A DNA stretch of 64,000 bases from Pachyseris speciosa (GCA_016490735.1 JAEMWC010001484.1:1-64000); one strand, 5' to 3'; counted from the stretch's first letter, positions 45,001-56,215 are shown. The notes: generated by a model not told the origin, from the sequence alone. Numbers and translations: made by a program.

Positions 45001-45566
45001 TTACAAAAAGTATACATCAAAGTATATCTTTGGTATACCCAATGTAGTATACTTTGTGTGCATAAAGCATATACAAAAAGTATAGTCTATTTTGTTAAGT
45101 GATAGTTGGTCAAGACAAGATGTTGAACACAAGGATGGTATTTCTGTAACTGTTATGATCTCTCTAGATTTTTTCTCAGCTTCCATTTTCAGATCAAGTA
45201 ACATAGGATGAGGATTATCTGGTTTTGTTATCAAGTTCCAATAATGATGGAAAGTCACATTCAGCAAGTTATCTAACAACTGATCATCTCTTTGGACAAA
45301 GTACAGCTGTATATCCTTGTTGTCTTCGGGGTCCATACAACAAGGTGGCACCATAAGCTGGTTGTGGCCCACATATTTAGCTGCAATTGAATATAATATG
45401 ATGGAGGAATAGTCTTATAATGGCAAGGAAAACCCCCTTTAAAGGGGCATTTATATTCAGTTATGCCTTGGCCACTTGTTGGCTTTATACTTGTACTGTG
45501 CATCTCCACTAGGTCATCGGGAGACCAACCAATTATCTCTGTACCTTTCTGACTGATCACCCACAA
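45001..45566 (-). pseudogene. Copy 1: YqaJ-type exonuclease domain
   Basis: Two overlapping frames (45566-45273 and 45372-45001) join into one domain: GWSPDDLVEMH (catalytic Asp region), GITEYKCPFKGG (E-x-K), IPPSYYIQLQLNMWATTSLW (the Q-rich helix) and HLVVWTPKTTRIYSC. D...E-x-K plus YYIQLQ is the YqaJ/lambda-exonuclease arrangement, a 5'-3' DNA resection nuclease in viruses and phages. One frameshift near 45330 breaks it. The last codons (below 45097) come from the inserted element. The role within the transposon is unknown. Confidence 0.75.
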
Positions 45567-45668
45567 GCCAGTCTCATGTACTGTAGTGTAAGGATTTGTT
45601 TGGCCAATGTTAGTCCAAGTAGGTTACTCTAGCATTATCTTCACATTATTGTTCTCCACTCCTTTTTA

Positions 45669-45964
45669 CAGGGAGCAGGGTTGGCGTAGTGGTGAGAGCA
45701 CTCGCCTTCCATCAATGTGTCCTGGGTTCGATTCCCGGACTCGATGTCATAAGTGGGCTGAGTTTGTTGGTTCTCTACTCTGCTCCGAGAGGTTTTTCTC
45801 CGGGTACTCCGGTTTTCCCCTCTCCCCAAAAACCAACATTTGATTTGATTTCATTTGATTTGAGTTGAGTTGAGTTGAGTTGATTTAATTTGACTTTATT
45901 TGTTTCTGTATTTGCTCAGCCCCACTAGCCTTTGTGCTATAAATACTGCCGAGGGTAAATAAAG

Positions 45965-46008
<44 letters not shown>
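45669..46008 (+). mobile_element. tRNA-derived SINE with (ATT)n tail
   Basis: A-box GGCGTAGTGG (45683-45692) and B-box GGGTTCGATTCCC (45724-45736). The body has GAGGTTTTTCTCCGGGTACT and CCCCAAAAACCAACATTTGA. The tail is GTAAATAAAGGTT then (ATT)n at about 45967-46007. It is absent from copy 2 (near 53300), so it inserted after the two transposon copies separated. Confidence 0.88.
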
Positions 46009-46184
46009 GACAACTTTGCATTATGCTGCTGGGTGCTTCAACAGAATCGGAACTCATACCATGCAAAGTACATGTAGACCAGTATAGTGCAAATTCTTTT
46101 TTTCCATGGAAGCCTAACACTGTACTCATTTTGCTTGCATTAATGTACTTTCTTCTTTCCTGAAATCATTCTCTGTTTTCTGTT

Positions 46185-46855
46185 TCAGATAATTTCTCTG
46201 GTCAGATACTTGAGGTGGTCAGCTTCTTGTAACATCTTATAGCTCTGCTGGTCTTTCAAGTTTACAGTTGGAAGTGAACTAACTAGGTATGCAAAATTAA
46301 TTAGGTCTTCTAGTGGCTTACTGAGAGACTTTGGACCTACTGGTAACCATTTTTTGGACTTGCAGTATTCTGCGAGATTACCCAGGCATCCACACTTAAA
46401 GTAGGTTTGGTTTGCTAACCATTCAGGCTGTGGAGGATGGGTACAATCTTTTGTCCAGTGACCCAGCATACCACACCTAAGACATACATCATTTGGCTGT
46501 GCTTTCTGTTGTGAGTCTTTCTTTGATATGTCCTTTTTATCTGTGACACACTGTCTTGTTGCCTTTGAGTTTTTGAAGGAGGGCTTATAATTAACCCATC
46601 CTTTGTACATCGCCTCTTAAGAAAATTTGTTATGTACATAAACATGGCCTCTTCTGTTCCCTCACTTCCACCACATATGAGGCTGGTCAAAGCTGTCCAC
46701 CATGAATACACAGCATCATCTTCAAATACTCCATTCTCAGCTGTGATGTATGACTGGTCACAAAACCCAGGCAATTTAAAGTGGTTAGATCTTATATTTC
46801 TGTCCAGCAAAATGTTAAAGTTTGTGAAGATCTCCTTGTTATTAGCATCTTTCAA
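46185..46855 (-). pseudogene. Copy 1: post-transposase region with CCHC zinc knuckles
   Basis: The frame 46855-46415 starts with KDANNKEIFTNFNILLDRNI and continues to YSWWTALTSL. The overlapping frame 46610-46185 carries CLRCGMLGHWTKDC (a C-x2-C-x4-H-x4-C knuckle) and FKCGCLGNLAEYCKSK, a degenerate second knuckle with Asn in place of His. CCHC knuckles bind single-stranded nucleic acid. The frames are separated by a shift near 46610. Same order in copy 2. Confidence 0.7.
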
Positions 46856-46984
46856 AGCTTCAATTGTCTGAATTGTTCTGTTAAGTAATGCCTTGGGTAA
46901 AGCATGATCTGATCAATAATTTGCACAATTGCATGGCATTGATTGATAAGTTGGTTCTTGTGATTTGGCTCAATGGAATAATAA

Positions 46985-47930
46985 TTATGTTGGCAAACTT
47001 GTCACATGAGTTTGATGAGCAGACTTAGCTGAGGCCTTTAAAAGTGATGCTCTAATTTTACTAAGATATTGCTCCTTTCTCACAGCCTTGTTATGTTTGT
47101 AGGTTGTTGATTCCCTTGTCAATCGCATTTCACCTGGCTTCATCTGCAAAGCTGGAACATCATACATGTATGCAAGGATGATGAACCTCATGCCAAGTTC
47201 ATTTGTTATGTTAAAGTCAGCTACAAGGGTCTTTCTTATTTCAAAGAAGCATTGGACTATTGGTGATGTTTCTCTCCGCCTTACGAGGGAAAAGTAATTC
47301 TCAACATCATCTTGACACATACTTTTTGGAGCCACATTGATGTAAGGGTAGTTTATGTTAATGTACCCTATTGTGCCAATGATCCCTCTGATCATCACCA
47401 ACAGATCTTGATAGGTTTTGTGGGGTATAAACTGTTGCCATACAGTACTTGAAGATTTGTAACCTCGACATTGCTGTGACTCTCTGTTAATCTCATGAAA
47501 CCATGTCTGAAACCAGCGCAAGACAGCTATAAGGTCTTTCATATATGCCCCATCAAGAGTAGTTGTGTTCATTGTCTTGAAAAGCTTGTTGCACATTCTG
47601 ATATAGGCACAAGGCTGCTCAGTTTCATTTAGCGTAAAAGGAAGGTCACTCCTCTTCCTTGTGCTTGTGGTTTCTTCACTTAGTACTTCCCTTGCATATT
47701 TGACTTTCATTTTAGTTCTGCCATCCAAATGTACATGTTTATCAGAAATTTTAGTATCAAGATATTTTGGTACAGCAGCTATATGATCCCATGAGATGCT
47801 CTTTCCATCTTTCCTCAATTTGTAATTTTGATTGAAAACAAAATTTCTTAGTTTCTTGATCATAATTATGTGGGAAGTCTGAAATCCAGTGGATATAACC
47901 TCCAGTCACTGGGTTTGTAGTCACCCAGGG
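46985..47930 (-). pseudogene. Copy 1: P-type transposase catalytic region, C-terminal half
   Basis: A 292-codon frame (47863-46985) begins MIKKLRNFVFNQNY, following the DFPH box of P-element/THAP9-like transposases. It includes DGRTKMKVKYAREVLSEE (typical KMKVKxAxxVLS), YIRMCNKLFKTMN, TYQDLLVMIRGIIGTIGY and CQDDVENYFSLVRRRETSPI, where the acidic ENYF box would give the last catalytic residue. It is cut off from its N-terminal half by an insertion at 47938. Confidence 0.8.
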
Positions 47931-47937
47931 AGAGCAG

Positions 47938-48460
47938 GTTCAGGTTCATTTATTTCACACTATTTTACTTAAAATTAACATAGAGAGAAAAGTATAGTTA
48001 CAACAGATGATTACAAGGTAAAATAATCACAGTACAGGTTATAAAATGTGTGTGGTGGTCAAAGTAGCGAAGGCTTTCTAGTTGACCACCACCTACTTTT
48101 AAGTAAACGAAGAAATGACACTGAGCTTTATTGGGAAATGTTTGTAGAGCCTATAAGGACTAATGCACAGGAGAAAATTACATGTATATAAATTAAGGTA
48201 TGTTAGAGATATACTGAACCAAGCAACAAATCTAAACAAGACAAACTTAGCAAAAGAAAAACAAAAAAATATACAAACAAACAACCACCAACAACAAACA
48301 AAAACAAAAAGAAAAGAAAAGAGCAACTCATCATCATCAGCAACAACAGCAGCGACAACAAAGACCAAAATATAAGCAGACAATTATTATTATTATTTTT
48401 TTAACTCTATTATTATGTACTATACATTTGATCATTAAACAGAACATATATTTGATTGAC
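47938..48460. mobile_element. Insertion in copy 1: LINE-tail-like repeat and AT-rich filler
   Basis: Absent from copy 2, where the reading GGGAGAGCATCTGTTTGAC is continuous. The first 150 bp (GTTCATTTATTTCACACTAT to CTTTCTAGTTGACC) recur at 56075-56215 at another place in copy 2, so this is a mobile sequence, probably a minus-strand LINE 3' end. The remainder to 48460 has CAACAA-rich low-complexity sequence; the frames at 48099-48383 are artefacts. Confidence 0.65.
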
Positions 48461-48469
48461 AAGAGATCA

Positions 48470-49314
48470 GGTGGGCCTTATAAAGTGACTTTCCGAAACA
48501 CTCTGAATTCCATGGCCCTCCATGGAAATCACACACCCCATAAGAAATAATAATATTACCATTTGAAACTTTATCCAGTGCTCGCACTAATTAATGGCCA
48601 TAGCATGTTCTTATCAAGTTTCTCGGCAGTGACACTGTAGACAGGGAATGAAGCCACTGGTCAGGCAAATCCCCATCAAGGCTGGTCAGGAGAAACTGAC
48701 ATATTTGCCTTGCAGTCTTTAGTAAATTTGTCCCCTTTTTAGTTTCTTCATAGTAGCTGTTGTCTTCATCATCAAAGTACTCCTCTTCTTCATCACTGCT
48801 TTCCTGGACTGCATGGTTATCATTACCATTTGAAGTCACCAGGGATTCCTCAAAATCATCATTGCATAACTCCTCAACATTATAGTCAAACTTCTTGGGA
48901 TACTTAAGTTCTCAAACCCTATGAGTTTCCCTGTTCTTCTGCACCATCTGATACCGTCATGTACAGTGTATGTCCATCTCATCCCTTCTTGTTTGTATTT
49001 TCTTCCAACAGAGCTCGAGATTTTTGTGTCAACTGGATCAGTGTTCATATCAGCCATACAGTACCCTTTAACAAGTCTCCAGGAAGGTAATGGTAGCAAC
49101 TTTCTAACTGCCTCATACATGTAGCCTTTCAGTGTACATTTAACTGCAAAGGCTACTGCCAGCTTGATAGTTAATGTGTCCCACCTCATACTTTTTGGTT
49201 TGGTGGGGCTATTGCTATTGTGGGCCAAATTAAGTTGATTTACTGCATTCAGCATAAATGTATTCAGTACTGATTCTTTCTTCAAGATGTTGTTGTTGAC
49301 TGCAAAGTCAATCA
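48470..49314 (-). pseudogene. Copy 1: P-type transposase, N-terminal half
   Basis: The frame 49314-48836 has LAHNSNSPTKPKSMRWDTLT, LLPLPSWRLVKGYCMADMNT and IRWCRRTGKLIGFENL (the TGELIGF-type box before the catalytic core). A second frame, 48839-48591, has an acidic SSDEEEEYFDDEDNSYYEE segment. The first catalytic Asp block (SYGV..GGPWNS) follows near 48490-48560 with a small disruption. Frameshifts near 48840 and 48900. The 5' end is replaced by a SINE. Confidence 0.72.
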
Positions 49315-49319
49315 TGTGA

Positions 49320-49482
49320 ATGATATTTGAAATGAATCACATATGAACTGCAGAAATGAAAATCAAATGAAGAATGATTCTCGCAGTTGTGAACGCAATT
49401 TATGCAATTGCAAAAAGAAGCCTGAAAAAAATTCAGGACTTAAACGGGTTTGAACCCGTGACCTCGCGATTACCAGTGCGAT

Positions 49483-49519
<37 letters not shown>

Positions 49520-49640
49520 AAGCAGGTCAATTATGGGTTCATATGTTCCCATGAAAGAAATGAGTGTGAATGATGTATGAATCACATATGAACTGAGGAA
49601 ATGAAATCAAATGAAGAATGATCCTTGCAGTTGTGCATTT
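49320..49640 (-). mobile_element. tRNA-derived SINE, minus orientation
   Basis: Same family as 33402-33752. Complement A-box TAGCTCAGTTGG at about 49490-49501, B-box GGTTTGAACCC at 49447-49457, with body CGCAGTTGTGAACGCAATTT. It abuts the broken 5' end of copy 1. The GAATGA..ATCAxATATGAACTG segment is present on both sides. Confidence 0.8.
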
Positions 49641-50325
49641 ATTACCGCCTGTAAAAAGAAATACTTTTGCAAAAAGAGAATTTTGTGAAAATTTGCTCTC
49701 ATTGAGTGTTATACTGCAAGGCATTTAAAAATTGTATTGTGTTGCCTACCAATCCCACTCTCTTAAGGAAGAGTTCTTTTCCTTGTTTGTTTTGTTTTGT
49801 TTAGTTTAGAATTTCAACTTCAAATGTATTTCTTTTCTTTGAGGATTTTTATTGATACTCCCTCTGCCATTCACAAAGATTTATACTCTGGGGGCGGGAT
49901 TCCCACATAAAAGTGATGGAGTGCTCATCAGAATTTTTAAAACAAAGCCTTAAAACGAACTAAAATAGTCTTTCCAACAAACTTTTGTTTGGCTTTTAGT
50001 CTTTCGCCAGAAAGGCACTAAAGTAAACTCTATGATCAGGTTAGTTTTTGTTGTTTGTTATTTATTATTATTATTAATTTTTTTTTTGCCACACCACAGA
50101 CATCAATACAAAAGGAAAGAAAATTATAAAGAAAAGAGAAGAGAAGAAAGAGTTTAAACGTAATGATTGTAAGTGGTTCTGAGTCACAGATTTTAATTCT
50201 GTTTCGGTTCAGGCACATTGGAGCACACCTGTCACTTTTTCTAGGATCCCCCTCGATCCCCTCCCTTTGATTTTGGTTATAAAATTGTCAAACCAGTTTC
50301 ATTTTTAGTTTTCTTTGCTCCACTT
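49641..50325. other. Spacer between transposon copies, no gene
   Basis: AT-rich. Just before copy 2 the words AACCAGTTTCATTTT (about 50292-50306) and AAAATGAAACTGGTT (about 50352-50366) form a short inverted repeat. Nothing here matches the DNA beyond the 5' end of copy 2, so a simple tandem duplication of one block does not explain the pair. Confidence 0.5.
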
Positions 50326-51082
50326 TGTGATGACACTGAGACAAAGAAAAATGAAAATGAAACTGGTTTAATTAAAAGTTTTCTACTCAAGGTTTTTTTT
50401 TTGAAAAAAAAAAATAAAAACACAACAATAACATGTCTGGAGCAAATATACACAGTTTCATTTTAGGCAATTTCTATTTCTTTCTTGGTGGAGTCAGTCC
50501 ACTTTCACCTAAAAGGCTTTCCTGCCATGTTCTCACATTCTGTCTTCCACTGCATCCAATTTTCTTTCCAGTGTTGTAAATCTTTTCGTAAAAGATCAAA
50601 GAAAGATACTGTCCATCGGAATGAATAGATTTTCCACTTATGTGGGTAGCATTTCCACCATTATTGAGTCCATTATGGCTATCACGTCCTGTTTTAAAGT
50701 TCCTTGAAGAAGTCCCTTATACAAAAAGATCACTCCAGTAATGGCTCCTTGCATGACTATAGTATATGTGTTGTGGTTCAATTTTATCCTTGGTTCAGTT
50801 TTTCTTTTCCTTTGTTCTTGTGTACATTTATGGTAATGTATGATAATGAGTACAAAACAAAGGAAATTAAAAATTGAACCACAACATATGATCACCACAA
50901 GCTTGTAATTAAGTATTTCCCTGAACAAGCTTGTTCTCCTCCAGGTATGGATGATATGGCAGTGGACCATCATTTTTCTTGACAATTTCAAGCACAATAA
51001 TGCCTGGCACTGACTTTTAATTTGTGAATTGCATGTTGCTGGTGAATCACATTGTACACATTTGACCAGGTCTTTATCAGTT

Positions 51083-51456
51083 GTCTACATCTACATCTAC
51101 ATCTACATTTATTAATCAACAACACTTTCGCATCAAGTCGATATAAATAAATAAAAAATAAATAAATAAAATAAGAATAATAATAAAAAACACTTATAAT
51201 TAAGTACAGTAATATATTACAATTTCAAATGATAAAATTATTTCTCGATAAAAAATACATATATACAAGTAAATAAGATAGATAATATTAAAAAAAATAA
51301 TATAAATTACAGCAATCAATTATTTCTAATAGCTGAGAAACAGCGATCTTTAAATAATGAAAAATTGGCACTAGTACGAATGCCACTTGGTAGAGAGTTC
51401 CAGTCCTTATTGTCCTTGGATAGAAACTATAAAAATAATAATCATGATTGCAATTG
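51083..51456 (-). mobile_element. Short remnant of the CR1-type LINE at the same site as copy 1
   Basis: Matches 35604-35985: the same (TGTAGA)n tail at the same target position and the C-terminal codons up to NCNHDYYFYSFYPRT. It is followed at 51457-51717 by a second copy of the left flank (50830-51082), beginning TAATGTATGACAATGAGTAC. The LINE body is otherwise missing. Confidence 0.82.
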
Positions 51457-52239
51457 TAATGTATGACAATGAGTACAAAACAAAGGAAATTAAAAATTGA
51501 ACCAAGGATAAAACTGAACCACAACATATAATCCCCACAAGCTTGTAAGTATTTCCCTGAACAAGCTTGTTCTCCGATCCCCCAAGTGTAGATGATATGG
51601 CAGTGGACCATCATTTTTCTTGACAATTTGAAGCACAATAATGTCTGGCAGACTTTTGATTTGTGAATTGCATGTTGTTGGTGAATCACATTGTACACGT
51701 TTGACCAGGTCTTTATCGGTTGTCAGGTCTTTTACACTGTATTACTTTGCTGCATGATGTGGAAGTCCAAGTTATACCCTTAGTGGCTGCATACCACTGG
51801 AAATGTTTTGTTATATTAATAGGACTGGTACTATTACTGATAAAAAGCCTGTCTTCAGAAAGGAAATTCTCCTCCACTACTCTAAATGTTGCCTTGGATC
51901 TCTCCTTTGTTAGTGTTGGTGATCAGCTTAAATTTAAGGATCTTTTGCTTGTCTTATTATTTATAGTTAGAAACTTACTTTTGATTTCAGTAAGCTCATG
52001 CCTGATGGAGGGTTAAAGATTGCCTCAAGGGAGCACTGTTTCCCTATGCCATTGATAGTACATTCTTCCATTATCAGTTCTGTTTTGTAACCATTCCGGC
52101 CATAGCATCATTTTGCTTTCATGAAACTTTTCATGCTTAAACAATTTGTGCATTTCCTTAAGTGTTTGCATGCACTGTGACTCAGTGCTTCCAGTTGAAT
52201 TAAGGAAGTGTGGATTTCTCTTGAAAATTTCATTGAGAA

Positions 52240-52431
52240 TTACCAGTAAAGCATCTTGGTGACAGGAATTTGGAATAGCTCCTCAGATCCATTTCTGAAT
52301 GAAGAGAACACATCTTTACTTGGTGTTGCATTTGCTGTGACCACTGAAGAAATTATTGCGTTAAATGGTAACGATTGACAAGCGCCTTTGTGTTTTTCTT
52401 CACATTTGTCTTTGTTGCAAACTGTTAGCAA
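52240..52431 (-). pseudogene. Copy 2: Cys-rich C-terminal tail
   Basis: LTVCNKDKCEEKHKGACQSL and FNAIISSVVTANATPSKDVF are conserved with 39947-39759, then LFQIPVTKM. Here it follows YqaJ directly because the 5.1-kb insertion is absent. Function unknown. Confidence 0.55.
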
Positions 52432-52632
52432 CCTGTGGCATTTTGAACAAATATATGCATCACTTTTCTATTTCCAGTTTGTTCTTTTTTTACTAAGGAG
52501 TCACCAGTTTGCGGTGAAAACTGTGATAGTTGGTCAAGACACTATGTTGAACACAAGGATGGCATTTCTGTAATTGTTATGATCTCTCTAGAGTTTTTCT
52601 CAGCTTCCATTTTAAGATCAAGTAACGTAGGA

Positions 52633-52847
52633 TATTAATACTTTACTCAATATTTTAATCAGTATTAATTAATAATTATTATTTTAATCAATATTTTATT
52701 ATTTTAATTAATATTTTTATCAATTTGGTAACATGTATGTGTTAGAGTGTCCCTAATTAGTGCCTTGGCGCTAGAACAACTAGACACGGAAATAAAGGAT
52801 AATTATGTATGTATGTATGTATGTATGTATGTATGTATGTATGTATG
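52633..52847 (+). mobile_element. 5'-truncated SINE with (TATG)n tail
   Basis: Flanked by TAGGAT (52627-52632 and 52848-52853). Copy 1 has a single TAGGAT here (45207-45212), giving a clean empty site. The 3' part AGTGTCCCTAATTAGTGCCT, GGCGCTAGAACAACTAGACA and AAATAAAGG is a SINE 3' end, followed by (TATG)n. The left part is AT-rich (TATTTTAATCA repeats). Confidence 0.78.
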
Positions 52848-52859
52848 TAGGATGAGGAT

Positions 52860-53250
52860 TATCTGGTTTTGTTATCAAGTTCCAATAATGATGGAAAGTC
52901 ACATTCAGCAAGTTATCCAAAAACTGATCATCTCTTTGGACAAGGTATGTCCTTGTTGTCTTCGGGGTTCATACAACAAGGTGGCACCATAAGCTGGTTG
53001 TGGCCCACATATTTAGCTGTATTTGAAGATAATATGATGGAGGAATAGTCTTATAATGGCAAGGAAAACCTCCTTTAAAGGGGCATTTATATTCAGTTAT
53101 GCCTTGGCCACTAATTGTTGGCTTTATACCTGTACTGTGCATCTCCACTAGGTCATTGGGAGAGAAACCAATTATCTCTGTAATTTTCTGACTTATCACC
53201 CATCCACAAGCCAGTCTCATGTACTGTAGCATAAGGATTTGCTTGGCCAA
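52860..53250 (-). pseudogene. Copy 2: YqaJ-type exonuclease domain
   Basis: The frame 53250-52969 has WVISQKITEIIGFSPNDLVE, GQGITEYKCPFKGG, IPPSYYLQIQLNMWATTSLW and CHLVVW. The catalytic pattern (Asp of SPNDLVE, E-x-K of EYK, Gln of QIQ) is preserved. The C-terminal part is damaged around 52940-52960, where copy 1 is intact. Confidence 0.75.
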
Positions 53251-53580
53251 TGTAGTCCAAGTAGGTTACTCTAGCATTATCTTCACATATTGTTCCCCAC
53301 TCTATTGACAACTTTGCAATGCTGCTGGGCCGGGTGCTTCAACAGAATCGGAACTCATACCATGCAAAGTACATGTAGACCAGTATAGTGCAAATTCTTT
53401 TTTTTTCATGGAAGCCTAACACTGTTCCCATTTTGTTTGCATTAATGTACTTTCTTCTTTCCTGAAACCATTCTCTGTTCTCTGTTTCAGATAATTTCTC
53501 TTGTCAGATACTTGAGGTGGTCAGCTTCTTGTAACATCTTATAGGTCTGCTGGTCTTTCAAGTTTACAGTTGGAAGTGAA

Positions 53581-53802
53581 CTAACTAGGTATGCTTGGCA
53601 AATTAGGTCTTCTAGTGGCTTGCTGAGAGACTTTGGACCTACTGGTAACCATTATTTTGGACTTGCAGTTTTCTGTGAGATTACCCAGGCATCCACACTT
53701 AAAGCAGGTTTGGTTTGCTAACCATTCAGGCTGTGGAGGATAGGTACAATCTTTTGCCCAGTGACCCAGCATACCGACCCCTAAGAGATACATGTACATC
53801 AT
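53581..53802 (-). pseudogene. Copy 2: CCHC zinc-knuckle segment
   Basis: GMLGHWAKDCTYPPQPEWLA, then TCFKCGCLGNLTENCKSK. The first knuckle has lost its leading C-x2-C to a small change (LLGVGMLGHW), while the second keeps CFKC..NC. It corresponds to 46610-46185. Confidence 0.65.
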
Positions 53803-53837
53803 TTGGCTGTGCTTTCTGTTGGGAGTCTTTCTTTGAT

Positions 53838-54674
53838 AATAATATACATGAAAAAATTTCTCGATTCTGATTGGCTAAGAGTAATGCAGTTTTTAGGAAA
53901 CACTATGTAGAAAAAAGGTAATTCAGTGCAAAAAAAGTGGTAAACAACAGATGATTCCGATTGGTTAATTAACAAAGGGACTGAAATTGAGCCAATCAAA
54001 CGTAGCCTTTGAATGGTGCAAAGTCTGAAGAGAGTGAAAACAATGGCTGGCTTTTTGAGCAGGTTTTCTTTCTTTGTGGCTGCAATATTAGCAGAGAAGC
54101 TGCAAAACAGCTCTAAAAAGGAGAAATGGCTGCGAAAAGCACTGTAGTTTAGCTGTCTGTTTGGAAACAGTGGTGTCCAGAGAAGGGAATTACCGACGTA
54201 ATTGGAATTACTAGTCCGTTGAATTCAACACTACACTGGAGTGATGCCAGAATTAATAAACAGACAAGAACAAACAAGGCGAAGATAACGAACTAGAAAA
54301 CCTGAAGGTAATGATTACAGCGCTTGATAGACACTTAGCAAACAAAGTAGCCTTATAGCTATAGCCTGTAATTGTTTAGCCAGTTTTTACAGCTAAAAAC
54401 GCTTTAAAAACATTGAGAAAACTGACTGTTGTTTTGATTCACCTTTATAGCTTCATTGCATTGCTTCTGCAAAGTTAAGAAGCTATCCTGCAATTTTTTC
54501 ATGTACAGTATATTATTAATAAGTAATCACATGATTTTTCTCGTGGAGTTTGGAATAAATAAGCACTTGTAAATTTTTTCAAAGACCACAATTTTGTGAG
54601 TCTTTGAAAAAATTTACTTGTGCTTATTTATTCCAAATTGCACTCGAAATCATGTGATTACCTATACGAATTGC
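53838..54674. mobile_element. Insertion in copy 2 ending in a foldback hairpin
   Basis: Copy 1 is continuous at the matching place (TTTGATATGTCCTTTTTATC near 46515-46535). The right part holds arms 54524-54588 and 54600-54661, reverse complements of about 62 bp containing GGAATAAATAAGCACTTGTA and CTTTGAAAAAATTTAC. The left part (53838-54500) has GATTCTGATTGGCTAAGAG-type MITE text. No gene. Confidence 0.72.
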
Positions 54675-54801
54675 CCCTTTTATCTGTGATACACTGTCTT
54701 ATTGCCTTTGAGTTTTTGAAAGAGGGGCTTAACCCATCCTTTGCACATCGCCTCTCAAGAAACTTTGTTATGTACATAAACATGGCCTCTTCTGTTCCAG
54801 C

Positions 54802-55446
54802 TCACTTCCACCACAATATGAGTCTGGTCAAAGCTGTCCACCATGAATACACAGCATCATCTTCAAATACTCCATTCTCAGCTGTGATGTATGACTGGTC
54901 ACAAAACCCAGGCAATTTAAAGTGGTTAGATCTTATATTTCTGTCCAGCAAAATGTTAAAGTTTGTGATGATCTCCTTGTTATTAGCATCTTTCAAAGCT
55001 TCAATTGTCTGAATTGTTCTGTTAAGTAAGGCCTTGGGTAAAGCATGATCAATAATTTGTACAATTGCATGGCGTTGATTAATAAGTTGGTTCTTGTGAT
55101 TTGGCTCAATGGAATAATACGTTGGCAAACTTGTTACATGAGTTTGATGAGCAGACTTAGCTGAGGCCTTTAAAAGTGATGCTCTAATTTTACTAAGATA
55201 TTGCTCCTTTCTCACAGCCTTGTTATGTTTGTAGGTTGTTGATTCCCTTGTCAATTGCACTTCACCTGGCTTCATCTGCAAAGCTGGAGCATCATACAAG
55301 GATGATGAACCTTCCATCATGCCAAGTTCATTTGTTATGTTAAAGTCAGCTACAAGGGTCTTTCTTATTTCAAGGAAGCATTGTTTCTGTTTATTGATAT
55401 TCAGGTAAGAGTTACAAAATAAATAAAAAATTATACGTAAACACAC
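54802..55446 (-). pseudogene. Copy 2: C-terminal end of P-type transposase
   Basis: From the inserted tract the frame runs into FLEIRKTLVADFNITNELGM, KPGEVQLTRESTTYKHNKAV, YLSKIRASLLKASAKSAHQT and DANNKEIITNFNILLDRNIR to YSWWTALTRL. It matches copy 1 (47220-46700). The first ~20 codons (55446-55384) come from the 55384-55893 insertion. Confidence 0.72.
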
Positions 55447-55893
55447 ATATCAACTACCTCTGCTCGCATATAGCTTAGCTAGTTGAGGCGGGTAGAGGAA
55501 AACAAACATAAGGTAATTTAATAGGAAGAGATTAAGAAAAGGAAAGAAAAGGAAAGGAAAAGGAATATAAATCTATATAATTGATACAAAAAAGATGAAT
55601 TAGAATTATTGCAATTCAACTTTACAAAATTACAAGCTAATGTTAGATTTCATGACATCTTGCTTAACCCTTTCCCCCTAAGAGTGACTTTATAGATTTT
55701 ACACTATCTAACACCAGGCGATTTTACTAGTCAAAGGGAGACCCCTTAGGGGTTAAAGGGTTAATTTATTTACTAAAGTAGGTGTGTCAACATAAGTATT
55801 CTCTGATTCCAAAATATGTAAAAGGAACTGATTTAGAGAAACCATAAATTTGTGCTCAGGAAGTACTCAGATACTTTGAGGAATACTGTTCCA
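55384..55893. mobile_element. 510-bp insertion in copy 2
   Basis: Copy 1 reads GAAGCATTGGACTATTGGTG without interruption. Here GAAGCATTG is followed by foreign AT-rich DNA ending AAATTG, then GACTGTTGGTG. A duplicated ATTG is visible. A LINE 3' end or other non-autonomous element; family not determined. Confidence 0.65.
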
Positions 55894-56074
55894 AATTGGA
55901 CTGTTGGTGAAGTAATAATTATTCTCAACGTCATCTTGACACATACTTTTTGGAACCACATTGATGTAAGGATAGTTTATGTTAATGTATCCTATTGTGC
56001 CAATGATCCCTCTGATTATCACCAACAGATCTTGATAGGTTTTGTGGGGTATAAACTGTTGCCATACAGTACTC

Positions 56075-56215
56075 GGTTCATTTATTTCATACTATACATA
56101 TAAAATTAACATAGAGAGAAAAGTATAGTTACAACAGATGATTACAAGATAAAATAATTACAGTGCGGGTTATAAAATGCGTGTGGTGGTCAAAGTAGCG
56201 AAGGCTTTCTAGTTG
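56075..56215. mobile_element. LINE-tail-like insertion in copy 2
   Basis: GTTCATTTATTTCATACTAT to CTTTCTAGTTG, nearly identical to 47940-48085 but at a different point of the transposon. Copy 1 reads CAGTACTTGAAGATTTGTAA here. Confirms that this sequence is mobile. Confidence 0.72.

Larger units (their letters stand above)
40007..45096. mobile_element. 5.1-kb element with GTATAC-rich ends, inserted in copy 1
   Basis: Absent from copy 2, where GGTGAAAACT joins GTGATAGTTGG (near 52518). The ends are weak inverted repeats (CTTACCAAAATTGA and its imperfect complement TCTATTTTGTTAAG). The first 400 bp and last 300 bp are crowded with GTATACTTTTAGTATAC-like palindromes. The interior contains a C2H2-type pseudogene (41840-42400), a possible C-terminal fragment (40665-40930) and stretches matching 6660-7210 and 11348-11770. 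No transposase was recognised. Probably a DNA transposon with subterminal binding sites. Confidence 0.65.
34852..49314 (-). mobile_element. P-type/YqaJ composite transposon, copy 1
   Basis: Homologous to 50326-57610 in the same orientation. The shared 3' boundary starts TGTGATGACACTG (34852 and 50326). The minus-strand coding order is transposase (49314 down to 46985), zinc knuckles (46610-46185), YqaJ (45566-45001) and Cys-rich tail (39990-39480). It is interrupted by a LINE (35604-39215), a 5.1-kb element (40007-45096), a SINE (45669-46008) and a LINE-tail insertion (47938-48460), and is cut at its 5' end by a SINE (49320-49640). Frameshifts and stops make it inactive. Confidence 0.75.

Noticed and set aside
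45960..46130. Poly-Asn protein on the minus strand
   Set aside because: The Asn run is the (ATT)n SINE tail.
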